Virus record (IMG/VR): IMGVR_UViG_3300031977_000431
Coordinates: 1-37,138 of that record
DNA from: a virus
Length of the DNA stretch: 37,138 nt
Strand: one strand, 5' to 3'
Notes under the pieces: model-generated
What the model saw: only the letters and a program-made list of their open reading frames with translations
What the model was told of the DNA's origin: nothing
Database searches by the model: none
Translations under genes and position numbers: made by a program
Part shown: one piece after another, positions 1 to 5,476 of the stretch
Position numbering within the stretch: position 1 is the stretch's first letter
Layout: each line of letters opens with the position of its first letter

Positions 1-308
1 CACACAAGTTTGATACCCAGGCGAGACTGGGACAATACTGGTACTAAACATCCATAGACTGTGGATAAGTAGCTTTAAGCTGTGGATAAGACTATGAGAA
101 ACTTTCAGGAAGGATTTGTAATAGTCCGATATGGTCCGTTACAATATAACCAAGTGCTGATTAAGCCACATGGTATTCTTTCTGAATGTCTAGTCTTAGC
201 CAGTAGCCGAGGAGTTGGTCGCTCCGTTCAGCACTGTCTTTTTACTTTACCCCACTCATTCACAAAATCAAATAGCTTTCACATTTTTGAATAGCCATTC
301 ACAAAAAC
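1..308. other. Origin-like non-coding region with two DnaA boxes (copy A)
   Basis: There is no convincing gene in these 308 bases. Two perfect DnaA boxes (TGTGGATAA, reverse complement TTATCCACA) lie at 60-68 and 81-89, exactly 21 bases apart, about two helical turns. A short stem CCCAG/CTGGG (16-20 with 27-31) lies just upstream, inside weaker outer pairing between 8-17 and 40-49. An AT-rich stretch follows (about 235-310). Both copies keep these elements unchanged although they differ nearby. A phage without a polymerase gene that recruits host DnaA would fit. An ORF of 70 codons on the plus strand (82-294) is disrupted by a one-base indel in copy B and is not accepted as a gene. Confidence 0.55.
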
Positions 309-533
309 TTATAGGTCTGGCTCCTGCTGCTCTTCGATTGCCTCTTCAACACTAAGCTCTGCCTTCCAGTCGTAACGATCGATAGCATCAATCAGGTTAC
401 CTTCTTCATCACCACCAATGACACGCACGACGTTAAATATGTCGTATGGGCAGTATTTGATGAACACATCTAGCCAATCACCATCTGCGTTGAATACTTC
501 AAACACTGCATCGTAATCTTCTTTAACTATCAT
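309..533 (-). CDS. Small acidic early protein, copy A (74 aa)
   Basis: I do not recognise the family. The protein is small and acidic, and its C-terminal two thirds, from IKYCPYDIFNVVRVIGG onward to the end EEQQEPDL, are almost identical to the copy at 36266-36595. The start has a good ribosome binding site (GGGAGGAC). Copy A lacks the 35-residue N-terminal extension present in copy B, so the two alleles differ in domain make-up as well as sequence. It is the last gene of the early operon before the origin-like region. Several aromatic and acidic residues around residues 10-25 vary conservatively between the copies. Confidence 0.8.
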   Translation of the reverse strand: MIVKEDYDAVFEVFNADGDWLDVFIKYCPYDIFNVVRVIGGDEEGNLIDAIDRYDWKAELSVEEAIEEQQEPDL

Positions 534-554
534 GACCGTCCTCCCGAAGATGGC

Positions 555-746
555 TTACGCCACCTCTCCATAAACACCATTTTTAAGATCGTTGCAAAAC
601 TCAGATGCGCCTGACTGATGCTGACCTGGTGACAACCAAAGATCGCCAGAAGGAGTGCGCACCATCCAACGGTTACGCTGACCTTCAGCCTTAACGTAGC
701 CGTATGCGAATTTTCCGTTGAAGCCTTTGATTTTGAAGTTGCTCAT
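555..746 (-). CDS. Small hypothetical protein, allele-specific (63 aa)
   Basis: The function is unknown. The gene is the first one behind a consensus promoter (774-802) and starts with a strong ribosome binding site (AAGGAGATACACAC before ATG). The product is small, with a glycine/aromatic-rich N-terminus (FKIKGFNGKFAYGYVKAEG) that could form a small beta barrel, which is inference only. In the right-hand copy the equivalent position holds an unrelated 72-residue protein (36616-36834) behind the same leader, so this locus appears to be an exchangeable cargo slot. Confidence 0.75.
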   Translation of the reverse strand: MSNFKIKGFNGKFAYGYVKAEGQRNRWMVRTPSGDLWLSPGQHQSGASEFCNDLKNGVYGEVA

Positions 747-764
747 GTGTGTATCTCCTTAGTT

Positions 765-789
765 GATGTAAACATTATACGATTACATC
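765..789. promoter_or_regulatory. Operator-like inverted repeat over the early promoter
   Basis: GATGTAA (765-771) and TTACATC (783-789) form a perfect 7-base inverted repeat with an 11-base spacer, centred on the -10 box of the promoter at 774-802. A dimeric repressor bound here would block RNA polymerase. The HTH protein at 5255-5458 is a possible ligand (inference). In copy B the arms are degenerate, so regulation may differ between the alleles. Confidence 0.5.
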
Positions 790-802
790 TAAGGTGTGTC
801 AA
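774..802 (-). promoter_or_regulatory. Consensus sigma70 promoter driving 555-746 (P1)
   Basis: On the minus strand TTGACA (797-802) and TATAAT (774-779) are perfect consensus boxes with a 17-base spacer. The -35 box contains the stop codon of ninG (TGTTGA), so the promoter starts inside the upstream gene. Upstream is the AAACAAAAAGTG block shared with three other leftward promoters. Confidence 0.88.
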
Positions 803-1389
803 CACTTTTTGTTTCTTATTTTCTTTAAATGCCGTAATCGCTTACGAAATATTGCCGTACATCTCTGCAGGTACTCGATTGTGAACTTGCGAGGAGTGTT
901 ATCCGACTCTAATGCTAACACCAGGTCTTCACCGATCTTATCCATTAAGCCGAGACGATACGATATAGCCGACCCTGACTCGTAGCGGTTACATCGGACG
1001 CATTGGGCGTGTATGTTCAAGGTATTAAAACGCAGGTGACTAGCAGAACCCCTACTCCGATAGTGACCTGCATCCATCGTTCCACCTAGTTTATTCTCTG
1101 GCAGGTTACCGCACGATATGCATGGCTTACCTTCATCCCGGTATCGCACATAAGCATTCACTGCTACCTGGCAGTCTTTGATGTAATCGCGTGCAGTCTT
1201 GATCTTTTCTTTGCGCTCTTTCAGATCTGCGCGTTTGGCCTTCTGTACGGCCTGCTGACCGGTTTTTGACTTGGTATATGACTGTAGGCATTCATAGGAA
1301 CAAAATGCCCGTAGGGAGCCTGTGATGGCCTTCTGTGAATCGACCTTCTTTCGGCAGCTAGAACAGCGCCTGGTCTTAGACTGGATCAA
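799..1389 (-). CDS. ninG: NinG/Rap-family recombination protein
   Basis: NinG of lambdoid phages is a DNA-binding nuclease-like protein that assists recombination and processes branched DNA. The 196-residue length fits the family. The N-terminus has a zinc site (C9, C12, C30, C34), followed by a lysine-rich coiled stretch. Then comes the typical C-terminal region with PCISCG, a DAGHYRS motif and CVRCNRYESG, an HNH-like Cys/His arrangement. The start is a TTG overlapping the stop of the upstream gene, so translation is probably coupled; no better in-frame start is visible. The last codons carry the -35 box of the next promoter. A partial second copy lies at 36887-37138. Together with the NinB-like and YqaJ/Sak3 genes it makes a recombination set. 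Confidence 0.9.
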   Translation of the reverse strand: MIQSKTRRCSSCRKKVDSQKAITGSLRAFCSYECLQSYTKSKTGQQAVQKAKRADLKERKEKIKTARDYIKDCQVAVNAYVRYRDEGKPCISCGNLPENKLGGTMDAGHYRSRGSASHLRFNTLNIHAQCVRCNRYESGSAISYRLGLMDKIGEDLVLALESDNTPRKFTIEYLQRCTAIFRKRLRHLKKIRNKKC

Positions 1390-1676
1390 TGCAAATATTC
1401 TGCGCCATTCTTATCTTCAAGGAAATCTAATGCCATGCAGATAACTTTGTATGCAGCCTCTTGTAGATCTTCAGGTAGAGCGCCCATGCCCTTCATCTCT
1501 TCGTGCGACTCTCGTATGGCACCCATGGTATCGATCGCAAAACACAGGTCTTCAAATATCTCCTGCGTCTGATCACCCTGGAATGCGATAATCTCTTCTA
1601 ATGCGCTGATGTAGTCTTCATCACCCATCTTTGCCCGGTCGATCTCGTAAACTTCTTCCATCACCTTGTAACCCAT
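1386..1676 (-). CDS. Hypothetical acidic helical protein (96 aa)
   Basis: No family is recognised. The sequence is acidic and predicted helical, rich in Glu, Met and Ala. It sits in the operon between the zinc-ribbon protein and ninG, overlapping both. The start is uncertain: ATG at 1674-1676 has only a weak ribosome binding site, and ATG at 1659-1661 is preceded closely by AAGG. Both are in frame, and the choice changes only five residues. Confidence 0.7.
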   Translation of the reverse strand: MGYKVMEEVYEIDRAKMGDEDYISALEEIIAFQGDQTQEIFEDLCFAIDTMGAIRESHEEMKGMGALPEDLQEAAYKVICMALDFLEDKNGAEYLH

Positions 1677-1812
1677 CTATTAGCACCGATTTCTGACCGT
1701 CTTTGAGTCTCCAATCATATCTGGATTTACAGTCAGAGCATAGCAGTTGATTTATACTGGATAGAACGACAAGTGGGCCACCACATGACCCACACTTCTT
1801 ACCCACGAACAC
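1621..1812 (-). CDS. Small zinc-ribbon protein (63 aa)
   Basis: Two Cys pairs, CGSC near residue 7 and CSDC near residue 26, form a probable zinc ribbon in the N-terminal half. The C-terminal half is basic and polar. The GTG start overlaps the stop region of the DUF3310-like gene and is preceded by GAAGG. It overlaps the next gene by 56 bases, which is long for this genome, so the C-terminus or the downstream start may be mis-assigned. Such small zinc proteins are common in phage early operons; the role is unknown. Confidence 0.65.
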   Translation of the reverse strand: MFVGKKCGSCGGPLVVLSSINQLLCSDCKSRYDWRLKDGQKSVLIDGLQGDGRSLRDRPGKDG

Positions 1813-2101
1813 TGATAGCCTTCTCGATATACCAGACCGCTTTCTTCAGGTCCTCGACATCGTCCCATTTATGTCCGGTTCTCCACAGGTATTTGAATGC
1901 CGTCATTTCGCAGTAAGTGGCTAGAGCTTCCTTACCTCTACTGGCCTCCATTGCATCAATGCACTCAATGCTACCCTGGGTATAGTGTGGCGGTCTGTTA
2001 ACCATGTCCGGTTTAATGTCCGGTACAATCGTCTCCTCGATAGCCTCTAGCATCTCATCGATGATCGCTTCTTCTTCTTCAGTCATGTAGTCGTAGTTCA
2101 T
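1799..2101 (-). CDS. DUF3310-family protein
   Basis: The core VNRPPHYTQGSIECIDAME followed by FKYLWR and EDLKKAVWYIEKAI is the signature of DUF3310, a small phage family sometimes annotated as a nucleotide kinase-like protein; its biochemical function is not settled. Here about 33 acidic residues precede the domain. The gene has a strong ribosome binding site (GAGAGGACG) and overlaps the upstream stop codon by ATGA. Location in an early operon with MazG and recombination genes nearby fits a nucleotide or DNA metabolism role, which is inference. Confidence 0.82.
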   Translation of the reverse strand: MNYDYMTEEEEAIIDEMLEAIEETIVPDIKPDMVNRPPHYTQGSIECIDAMEASRGKEALATYCEMTAFKYLWRTGHKWDDVEDLKKAVWYIEKAISVRG

Positions 2102-2286
2102 CGTCCTCTCCCGCAGTCCATCTTGTGTTGACCACTTGGCAACTTACATTGTGGGCAGATGTCGTACAGTCTGTGCATACGATCAATACCCTCCTGTACC
2201 CCAGCTTCCCAGGCTTGCTTCATGTCTGCCTTAACACATACATTAACTTCGTATGGGTACTCAGCAATCCAGTCTTCAAACGTCAT
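2098..2286 (-). CDS. Small zinc-knuckle protein (62 aa)
   Basis: The ATG at 2284-2286 is chosen because it is preceded by GAGGAAGAGTA; an upstream in-frame TTG at 2338-2340 has its GGGAG directly against the start and would add 18 residues. The C-terminus has CPQC followed by HKMDC, a putative four-ligand zinc knuckle. The same spacing with HKIDC is seen in the small protein at 3197-3358, so the two may be related. The N-terminus (FEDWIAEYPYE, then AWEAGVQEGIDRM) resembles many small phage proteins of unknown function. It is the first gene of the 0.8-2.3 kb operon. Confidence 0.78.
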   Translation of the reverse strand: MTFEDWIAEYPYEVNVCVKADMKQAWEAGVQEGIDRMHRLYDICPQCKLPSGQHKMDCGRGR

Positions 2287-2367
2287 TACTCTTCCTCGCT
2301 TATTCTGCTGTTTAATTATTCGCTGATTCAGGTAGTCCAACTCCCGTTAAGCTAACTAAAGTAAACT

Positions 2368-2380
2368 ATAGTGACACTAT
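2368..2380. promoter_or_regulatory. Palindromic operator-like site upstream of 2098-2286
   Basis: ATAGTG-A-CACTAT is a perfect 6-1-6 palindrome, and a further half-site (CACTAT) lies at about 2388-2393. On the minus strand a TATAGT (-10-like) overlaps the left arm, but no good -35 box lies 16-18 bases upstream. A weak, activated or repressed promoter for the second early operon is the likely meaning. Confidence 0.4.
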
Positions 2381-2485
2381 TTCTGCACACTATGCGCCAA
2401 ATTGCGCCATAATGAGCTGAATACTGCACATAATCGGCTTATTAAGTGTCAGAAAAGTATCGAGTTTTTTGTTCATATTTCATGC

Positions 2486-2515
2486 AAAAAGGTGAGCAGT
2501 TTTAGTTCTTGCTCA
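2486..2515 (-). terminator. Probable Rho-independent terminator ending the 2.6-6.9 kb operon
   Basis: On the minus strand TGAGCA, an 11-base loop and TGCTCA form a 6 bp stem followed by CCTTTTT. It lies about 65 bases beyond the stop of the gene at 2582-3115 and before the operator-like site of the next operon. The stem is short, so termination may be partial. Confidence 0.5.
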
Positions 2516-2581
2516 GGAAGTCCCACGCGATTTGAGCGGAATCAATCCCATCACTGGGCGATCAGAAGCTTGGTGGGTTCT

Positions 2582-3115
2582 TTAAACTATATCATCTGGT
2601 GATAGAGTTCGGTTAAACCTAGTCTCTTTACCCATATCCACAAAACTAACGCGAACCTCATCGCCAAGGCGGTAGAACTTCACATCGTTAATGCAGTGAT
2701 TCCAATCTTCGCACCACTCCATGATGTCATCGAGCGTACCCATATAGAAAGCATCTGCCTCATCTTCGCAAACCTCGCTTACTGTGGCGATGTACTTAAC
2801 AGCGCGTTCTTCGGTCGGTTCTTGGTATGACGCAAGCTCTGTGCGTAACTTTCCGTTATCTTTAGCTATGCTAGTGATCTGCTCGTTAGCGTCTCTTAGT
2901 CTTTTTTTAAGGTAGCGGATATCCTTCTCAGCAATCTCTAGCTTCTCTTCAAGCTCCATGACTGTATCTTTGAGCGTACTAATACGCCCTTCTTGCATCT
3001 CGCAGGCAAAGTTCCAAGCCTGTTCAGCGCACTCTCTATGGCTTAATAAAGACGGATCGTCTCCCGTGTGTGCACTATTCCACCACTCTTTAAATGATTT
3101 TTTTGATACTTTCAT
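2582..3115 (-). CDS. Coiled-coil hypothetical phage protein (177 aa)
   Basis: The N-terminus (FKEWWNSAHTG, then HRECAEQAWNFACEM) matches the style of small phage proteins that carry an AWxxAxxM motif, followed by a heptad-rich coiled coil at residues about 43-95. The C-terminal third is a compact acidic region with many aromatic residues. The start has GGAGAGGATT. The function is unknown. It is the last gene of the recombination operon, just before a terminator. Confidence 0.8.
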   Translation of the reverse strand: MKVSKKSFKEWWNSAHTGDDPSLLSHRECAEQAWNFACEMQEGRISTLKDTVMELEEKLEIAEKDIRYLKKRLRDANEQITSIAKDNGKLRTELASYQEPTEERAVKYIATVSEVCEDEADAFYMGTLDDIMEWCEDWNHCINDVKFYRLGDEVRVSFVDMGKETRFNRTLSPDDIV

Positions 3116-3196
3116 AATCCTCTCCGTTTATTTAGGCGGGCATGGTAGGCATCGATCCCTCTCTAATTGAATTGAAATCCCACCACGCCCTAAACT

Positions 3197-3358
3197 TTAC
3201 TTGTTCTTCCAGTGCTTAGAGCAGTCTATCTTATGCCCTTTGGCAGAGCTATTTCCACACTCCTTGCAAGGCCATTGGTCGCTAAAGATCTTTTTAAAGT
3301 TCTCTTCAAACTTCTTTTGATCCTTATGGTGTCCACCACTGTTGTAGTTCCAATTCAT
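3197..3358 (-). CDS. Small zinc-knuckle protein (53 aa)
   Basis: The frame starts MNWNYNSGG, contains CKEC and then HKIDC, and stops at 3197-3199. The CxxC...HK(I/M)DC arrangement is shared with the protein at 2098-2286. The ribosome binding site AGGGG overlaps the stop region of the preceding small gene, so the pair is translationally linked. Tryptophan, lysine and histidine residues make it basic, as expected for a nucleic-acid-binding finger. The function is unknown. Confidence 0.72.
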   Translation of the reverse strand: MNWNYNSGGHHKDQKKFEENFKKIFSDQWPCKECGNSSAKGHKIDCSKHWKNK

Positions 3359-3367
3359 GTTATACCC

Positions 3368-3535
3368 CTAAAGTTTACATGCACCGCCTGCACAACCGTC
3401 GTCGTCATCGAAGCTCATCTCTTCTAGCTCTAGCTTTTCCAACTCGATCGCAACAGCGTCCATTAGTTCGTGCGAACCACCGTAGACCTCTAGTGCCTCA
3501 AAAATAGTGATCAGTTCTTCTTTGCTTAGTTCCAT
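3368..3535 (-). CDS. Small acidic Cys-tailed protein (55 aa)
   Basis: The frame starts MELSKEELITIFEALE, an acidic amphipathic helix, and ends with a run of four aspartates followed by GCAGGACKL. The two C-terminal cysteines separated by AGGA are striking and could bind a metal or form a disulfide. The ribosome binding site is modest (ATAGGCT). The stop codon lies ten bases before the start of the next small gene. No family is recognised. Confidence 0.7.
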   Translation of the reverse strand: MELSKEELITIFEALEVYGGSHELMDAVAIELEKLELEEMSFDDDDGCAGGACKL

Positions 3536-3610
3536 AGTATTTAGCCTATATTAGTAGGAGTGAATAAAAGTGCGATGTGTACACAAAGTATACACACCGT
3601 GTAAATACAA

Positions 3611-3991
3611 TCAGCCATAGTAGGTTGTTTGTTCTGATTTGCTGACCCATGGCATTGCCAATGCAAGCATCTGAGCCGGAGTGTAAAAGGTTACCTTTCG
3701 GTCCTTTTTCTTCGTACCTTTAGCATTCGTTTTGATCAGCTTGTAATGCACCATGTACTTCCTAGCTGTCTCTTCGGATATGCCGTACTTCCTAGCAATG
3801 TTCAGGTGTGTAGTCTTGGCTGCTAACAACCCAAGCACAACACTGTTCTGGCAGTCTTTACGGAATTTTTCCACTGGTGTTTTGTAGTCAAATCGCACCG
3901 GTGGCCTACCTGCCCTCTGCCAACGTGTGTAGCAGGCATTACAGAAACCCTTACAATGGATCTCATGTTTTCCACACTCTAGACACTTCAT
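3611..3991 (-). CDS. Zinc-finger plus helix-turn-helix protein (126 aa)
   Basis: The N-terminus carries three Cys pairs or Cys/His groups (CLEC, HCKGFC, NACY), typical of a treble-clef or HNH-like zinc site. It is followed by a basic RWQRAGRPP stretch and an HTH-like segment around residues 55-85 (LNIARKYGISEETARKYM). A DNA-binding regulator or homing-endonuclease-like protein are both possible; no catalytic HNH residues are evident, so regulator is preferred. The start overlaps the MazG stop by ATGA and has AAGGAAG upstream. Confidence 0.75.
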   Translation of the reverse strand: MKCLECGKHEIHCKGFCNACYTRWQRAGRPPVRFDYKTPVEKFRKDCQNSVVLGLLAAKTTHLNIARKYGISEETARKYMVHYKLIKTNAKGTKKKDRKVTFYTPAQMLALAMPWVSKSEQTTYYG

Positions 3992-4344
3992 AGATCTTCT
4001 TCCTTTACAAAAACACCATCTGGACGTAAAAAGCCTTTTCTGTCCTTGATTTCAGCCCACGCCTTTCCCAGGCATTCTTCAATCGATGTGTCCTCGATCG
4101 CCATGATCATTAGTGCTACCACAATGATATCACCGCAAGCGTCCAACATAAGGTCACGCCTACCGCGAGCAATAGCGCCTCCCAATTCTCCGACTTCTTC
4201 AACCAGTTTAAGATATTGTGTTTTAGCATCTGAATTCTCCGTTATGCCACGATCGGCACCCCATTGAATGATTGCCTCTACAAGCTCCTCCAGGGACAGC
4301 ATAGCCGTCCCATCGAGCTCCTGTGTTAGCTCAAAATTATCCAC
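3988..4344 (-). CDS. mazG: MazG-like nucleotide pyrophosphohydrolase
   Basis: MazG-fold enzymes hydrolyse NTPs or dNTPs to the monophosphate and pyrophosphate, and in phages may lower aberrant nucleotides or alarmones. The 118-residue length suits a single all-alpha domain. The metal-binding motif EEVGEL is at residues 49-54, and the second acidic motif ACGDIIVV at 69-76 is followed by a WAEIKDRKG segment. The start is a GTG with GGGAG seven bases upstream and overlaps the previous gene by 19 bases. Single-domain phage MazG proteins are common in marine phages. Confidence 0.88.
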   Translation of the reverse strand: MDNFELTQELDGTAMLSLEELVEAIIQWGADRGITENSDAKTQYLKLVEEVGELGGAIARGRRDLMLDACGDIIVVALMIMAIEDTSIEECLGKAWAEIKDRKGFLRPDGVFVKEEDL

Positions 4345-4805
4345 GCTAGTGCTCCCAGTGTGATCGTGTTCAATACCATAGATGCCTTAACCATCTGCTG
4401 TGTTTGTTTCAACTCCTCTAGAGCATTTTCAGCTTTGTCGCGTGCATCCACTAGGAATGACTTCATGTCATTCACATTGCTCGAAACATTACGGCTGCGG
4501 TCGTACATGTCGTCCATCTGCGAGAACAGCAGACCCATCTGAGCCATATTGACAGGAGCCTGGTGGTTATCATTTTTGATAACCTTTGGCTCGCGGTGAA
4601 CTGTTTTTGGTTTGACCTTTACTTGTTTAAGGCTAAGACCTAGATCAGACATTCTTTTGCGAATAGCACTATCTGTGCGCCCAAAGATCTTCACCATCTC
4701 TGGTACCTGTCTACCATCCTCAACCATAAGTTTTAGCAGCTCATGTTGCTGTTCTGTCCATGGTTCGCGTTTAGTTGTTGGCTTTTTCATTACTTTATAT
4801 TCCAT
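4326..4805 (-). CDS. Myb/SANT-like HTH protein with C-terminal membrane anchor
   Basis: The protein has a basic N-terminus, then a Myb/SANT-like or GcrA-like HTH at residues about 10-50 (WTEQQHELLKLM, then MVKIFGRTDSAIRKRMSDLGL). A polar linker and a coiled coil at about 85-140 follow, and then a short hydrophobic C-terminal segment (residues about 142-158, ending AWIILS), a possible tail anchor. A DNA-binding head with a membrane tail is unusual for a phage early protein and could tether DNA to the membrane (inference). The ATG at 4803-4805 is chosen for its AAGGGAAAT site; an in-frame GTG at 4860-4862 would add 19 residues. Confidence 0.75.
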   Translation of the reverse strand: MEYKVMKKPTTKREPWTEQQHELLKLMVEDGRQVPEMVKIFGRTDSAIRKRMSDLGLSLKQVKVKPKTVHREPKVIKNDNHQAPVNMAQMGLLFSQMDDMYDRSRNVSSNVNDMKSFLVDARDKAENALEELKQTQQMVKASMVLNTITLGALAWIILS

Positions 4806-4821
4806 TTTGATTTCCCTTGGC

Positions 4822-5253
4822 TTAACCGCCACGTTGTTGATCGATGTATTGCGCATATTCACCGTCCTCTGGACGCGGGAGTAGTAACCCCAATTGTGCG
4901 CACCACATGTCGATACGTTTCATATACTCTGCCATCTGACTAGGTGACAGGTCTGTTGTTGATTTAAGCTGCTCATTGATCTCCGTCTTGCCCATCTTTG
5001 GTACTTGACGGTATCCCAGGTGCAGGTGTCGCATTAGATCGTGCACATTCTCCTTATTGTGGTTTAGATTCCATTTCTCGTTAATGAAAGGGCCAATTAA
5101 GCCAATCCATTCCCAGTACAGTGCATTCTGTGCCAGTGACCGGGTTCCCTGCTGCGTAACAACAAAGAAGTGACCCTGTTGTTTTAGCAGCTCCTTCAGC
5201 TCTCGGCAGACCATATCAATGCCTTGCTCCGAGCTAACCAGTCTTTTCAGCAT
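4822..5253 (-). CDS. ninB: NinB/Orf-family recombination mediator
   Basis: Lambda NinB (Orf) is a recombination mediator that binds single-stranded DNA and SSB and replaces RecFOR functions. The 143-residue length fits. The motif RSLAQNALYWEW at about residues 38-49 is characteristic, followed by NVHDLMRHLHLGYRQV and a region with serine/threonine-rich SPSQMAEYMKRID, as in the family. It follows the HTH gene by one base, so translation is probably coupled since its own ribosome binding site is weak. Its usual partner is SSB; the phage's SSB-tailed protein lies two genes upstream. Confidence 0.85.
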   Translation of the reverse strand: MLKRLVSSEQGIDMVCRELKELLKQQGHFFVVTQQGTRSLAQNALYWEWIGLIGPFINEKWNLNHNKENVHDLMRHLHLGYRQVPKMGKTEINEQLKSTTDLSPSQMAEYMKRIDMWCAQLGLLLPRPEDGEYAQYIDQQRGG

Positions 5254-5254
5254 A

Positions 5255-5458
5255 TTATTTATCCATGCTCAAGAATTCAGGCAGAGTCATATCGAAGAAC
5301 TCTGCAAACATGTATACCTTGCTTAGACGCATATCTTCAGACTTATGCCATCTGTGTAGCTGCTGACGTACAACACCGAAGTGCTCGCACATGTCCTTGC
5401 TAGATATACCCGATCGCTCCTGCGCTTTGCGTATGCAATTTCCAACGTGTGTCATCAT
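5255..5458 (-). CDS. Cro/XRE-type helix-turn-helix regulator (67 aa)
   Basis: The 67 residues form one HTH domain: IRKAQERSGISSKDMCEHFGV, then RQQLHRWHKSEDMRLSKVYMFAEFF. The recognition helix is probably around VRQQLHRWHKS. Lambda Cro-like proteins of this size bind inverted repeats as dimers. The start has TGGAGATA. It lies within the recombination operon rather than divergent from it, so it may act as a late-phase shut-off of early promoters, for example at 765-789. That target is inferred. Confidence 0.82.
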   Translation of the reverse strand: MMTHVGNCIRKAQERSGISSKDMCEHFGVVRQQLHRWHKSEDMRLSKVYMFAEFFDMTLPEFLSMDK

Positions 5459-5476
5459 TATCTCCAGTAACGCGCC

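Larger units (their letters stand above)
1..1050. repeat. Left copy (A) of the diverged 1.1 kb end repeat
   Basis: This stretch is repeated in the same orientation at 35958-37138. The first 300 bases match at roughly 97% by eye, with about ten substitutions or single-base indels. The gene at 309-533 matches strongly in its 3' two thirds, and the ninG 3' end is nearly identical. The middle is different: positions about 534-746 here carry another small gene than the right copy. The copies are therefore not an exact terminal overlap. A circular phage map closed through a second strain, or a true diverged duplication, are the two readings. Confidence 0.95.

Noticed and set aside
82-294. Plus-strand 70-codon frame across the DnaA boxes
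   Set aside because: A single-base indel and other changes in copy B break the frame, and no ribosome binding site precedes it.
2455-2480. ACAAAAAACTCGATAC resembling the P3 promoter region
   Set aside because: The -35 box is missing and no start site logic fits; it may be a remnant but cannot be supported.
2402-2602. Plus-strand 66-codon frame in the gap before 2582
   Set aside because: It overlaps the terminator-like hairpin and the end of a real gene, has no ribosome binding site, and its product looks random.
3570-3600. GTATAC/GTGTACAC palindromes with a TATACT
   Set aside because: No -35 box at a workable distance; self-palindromes this short are common.
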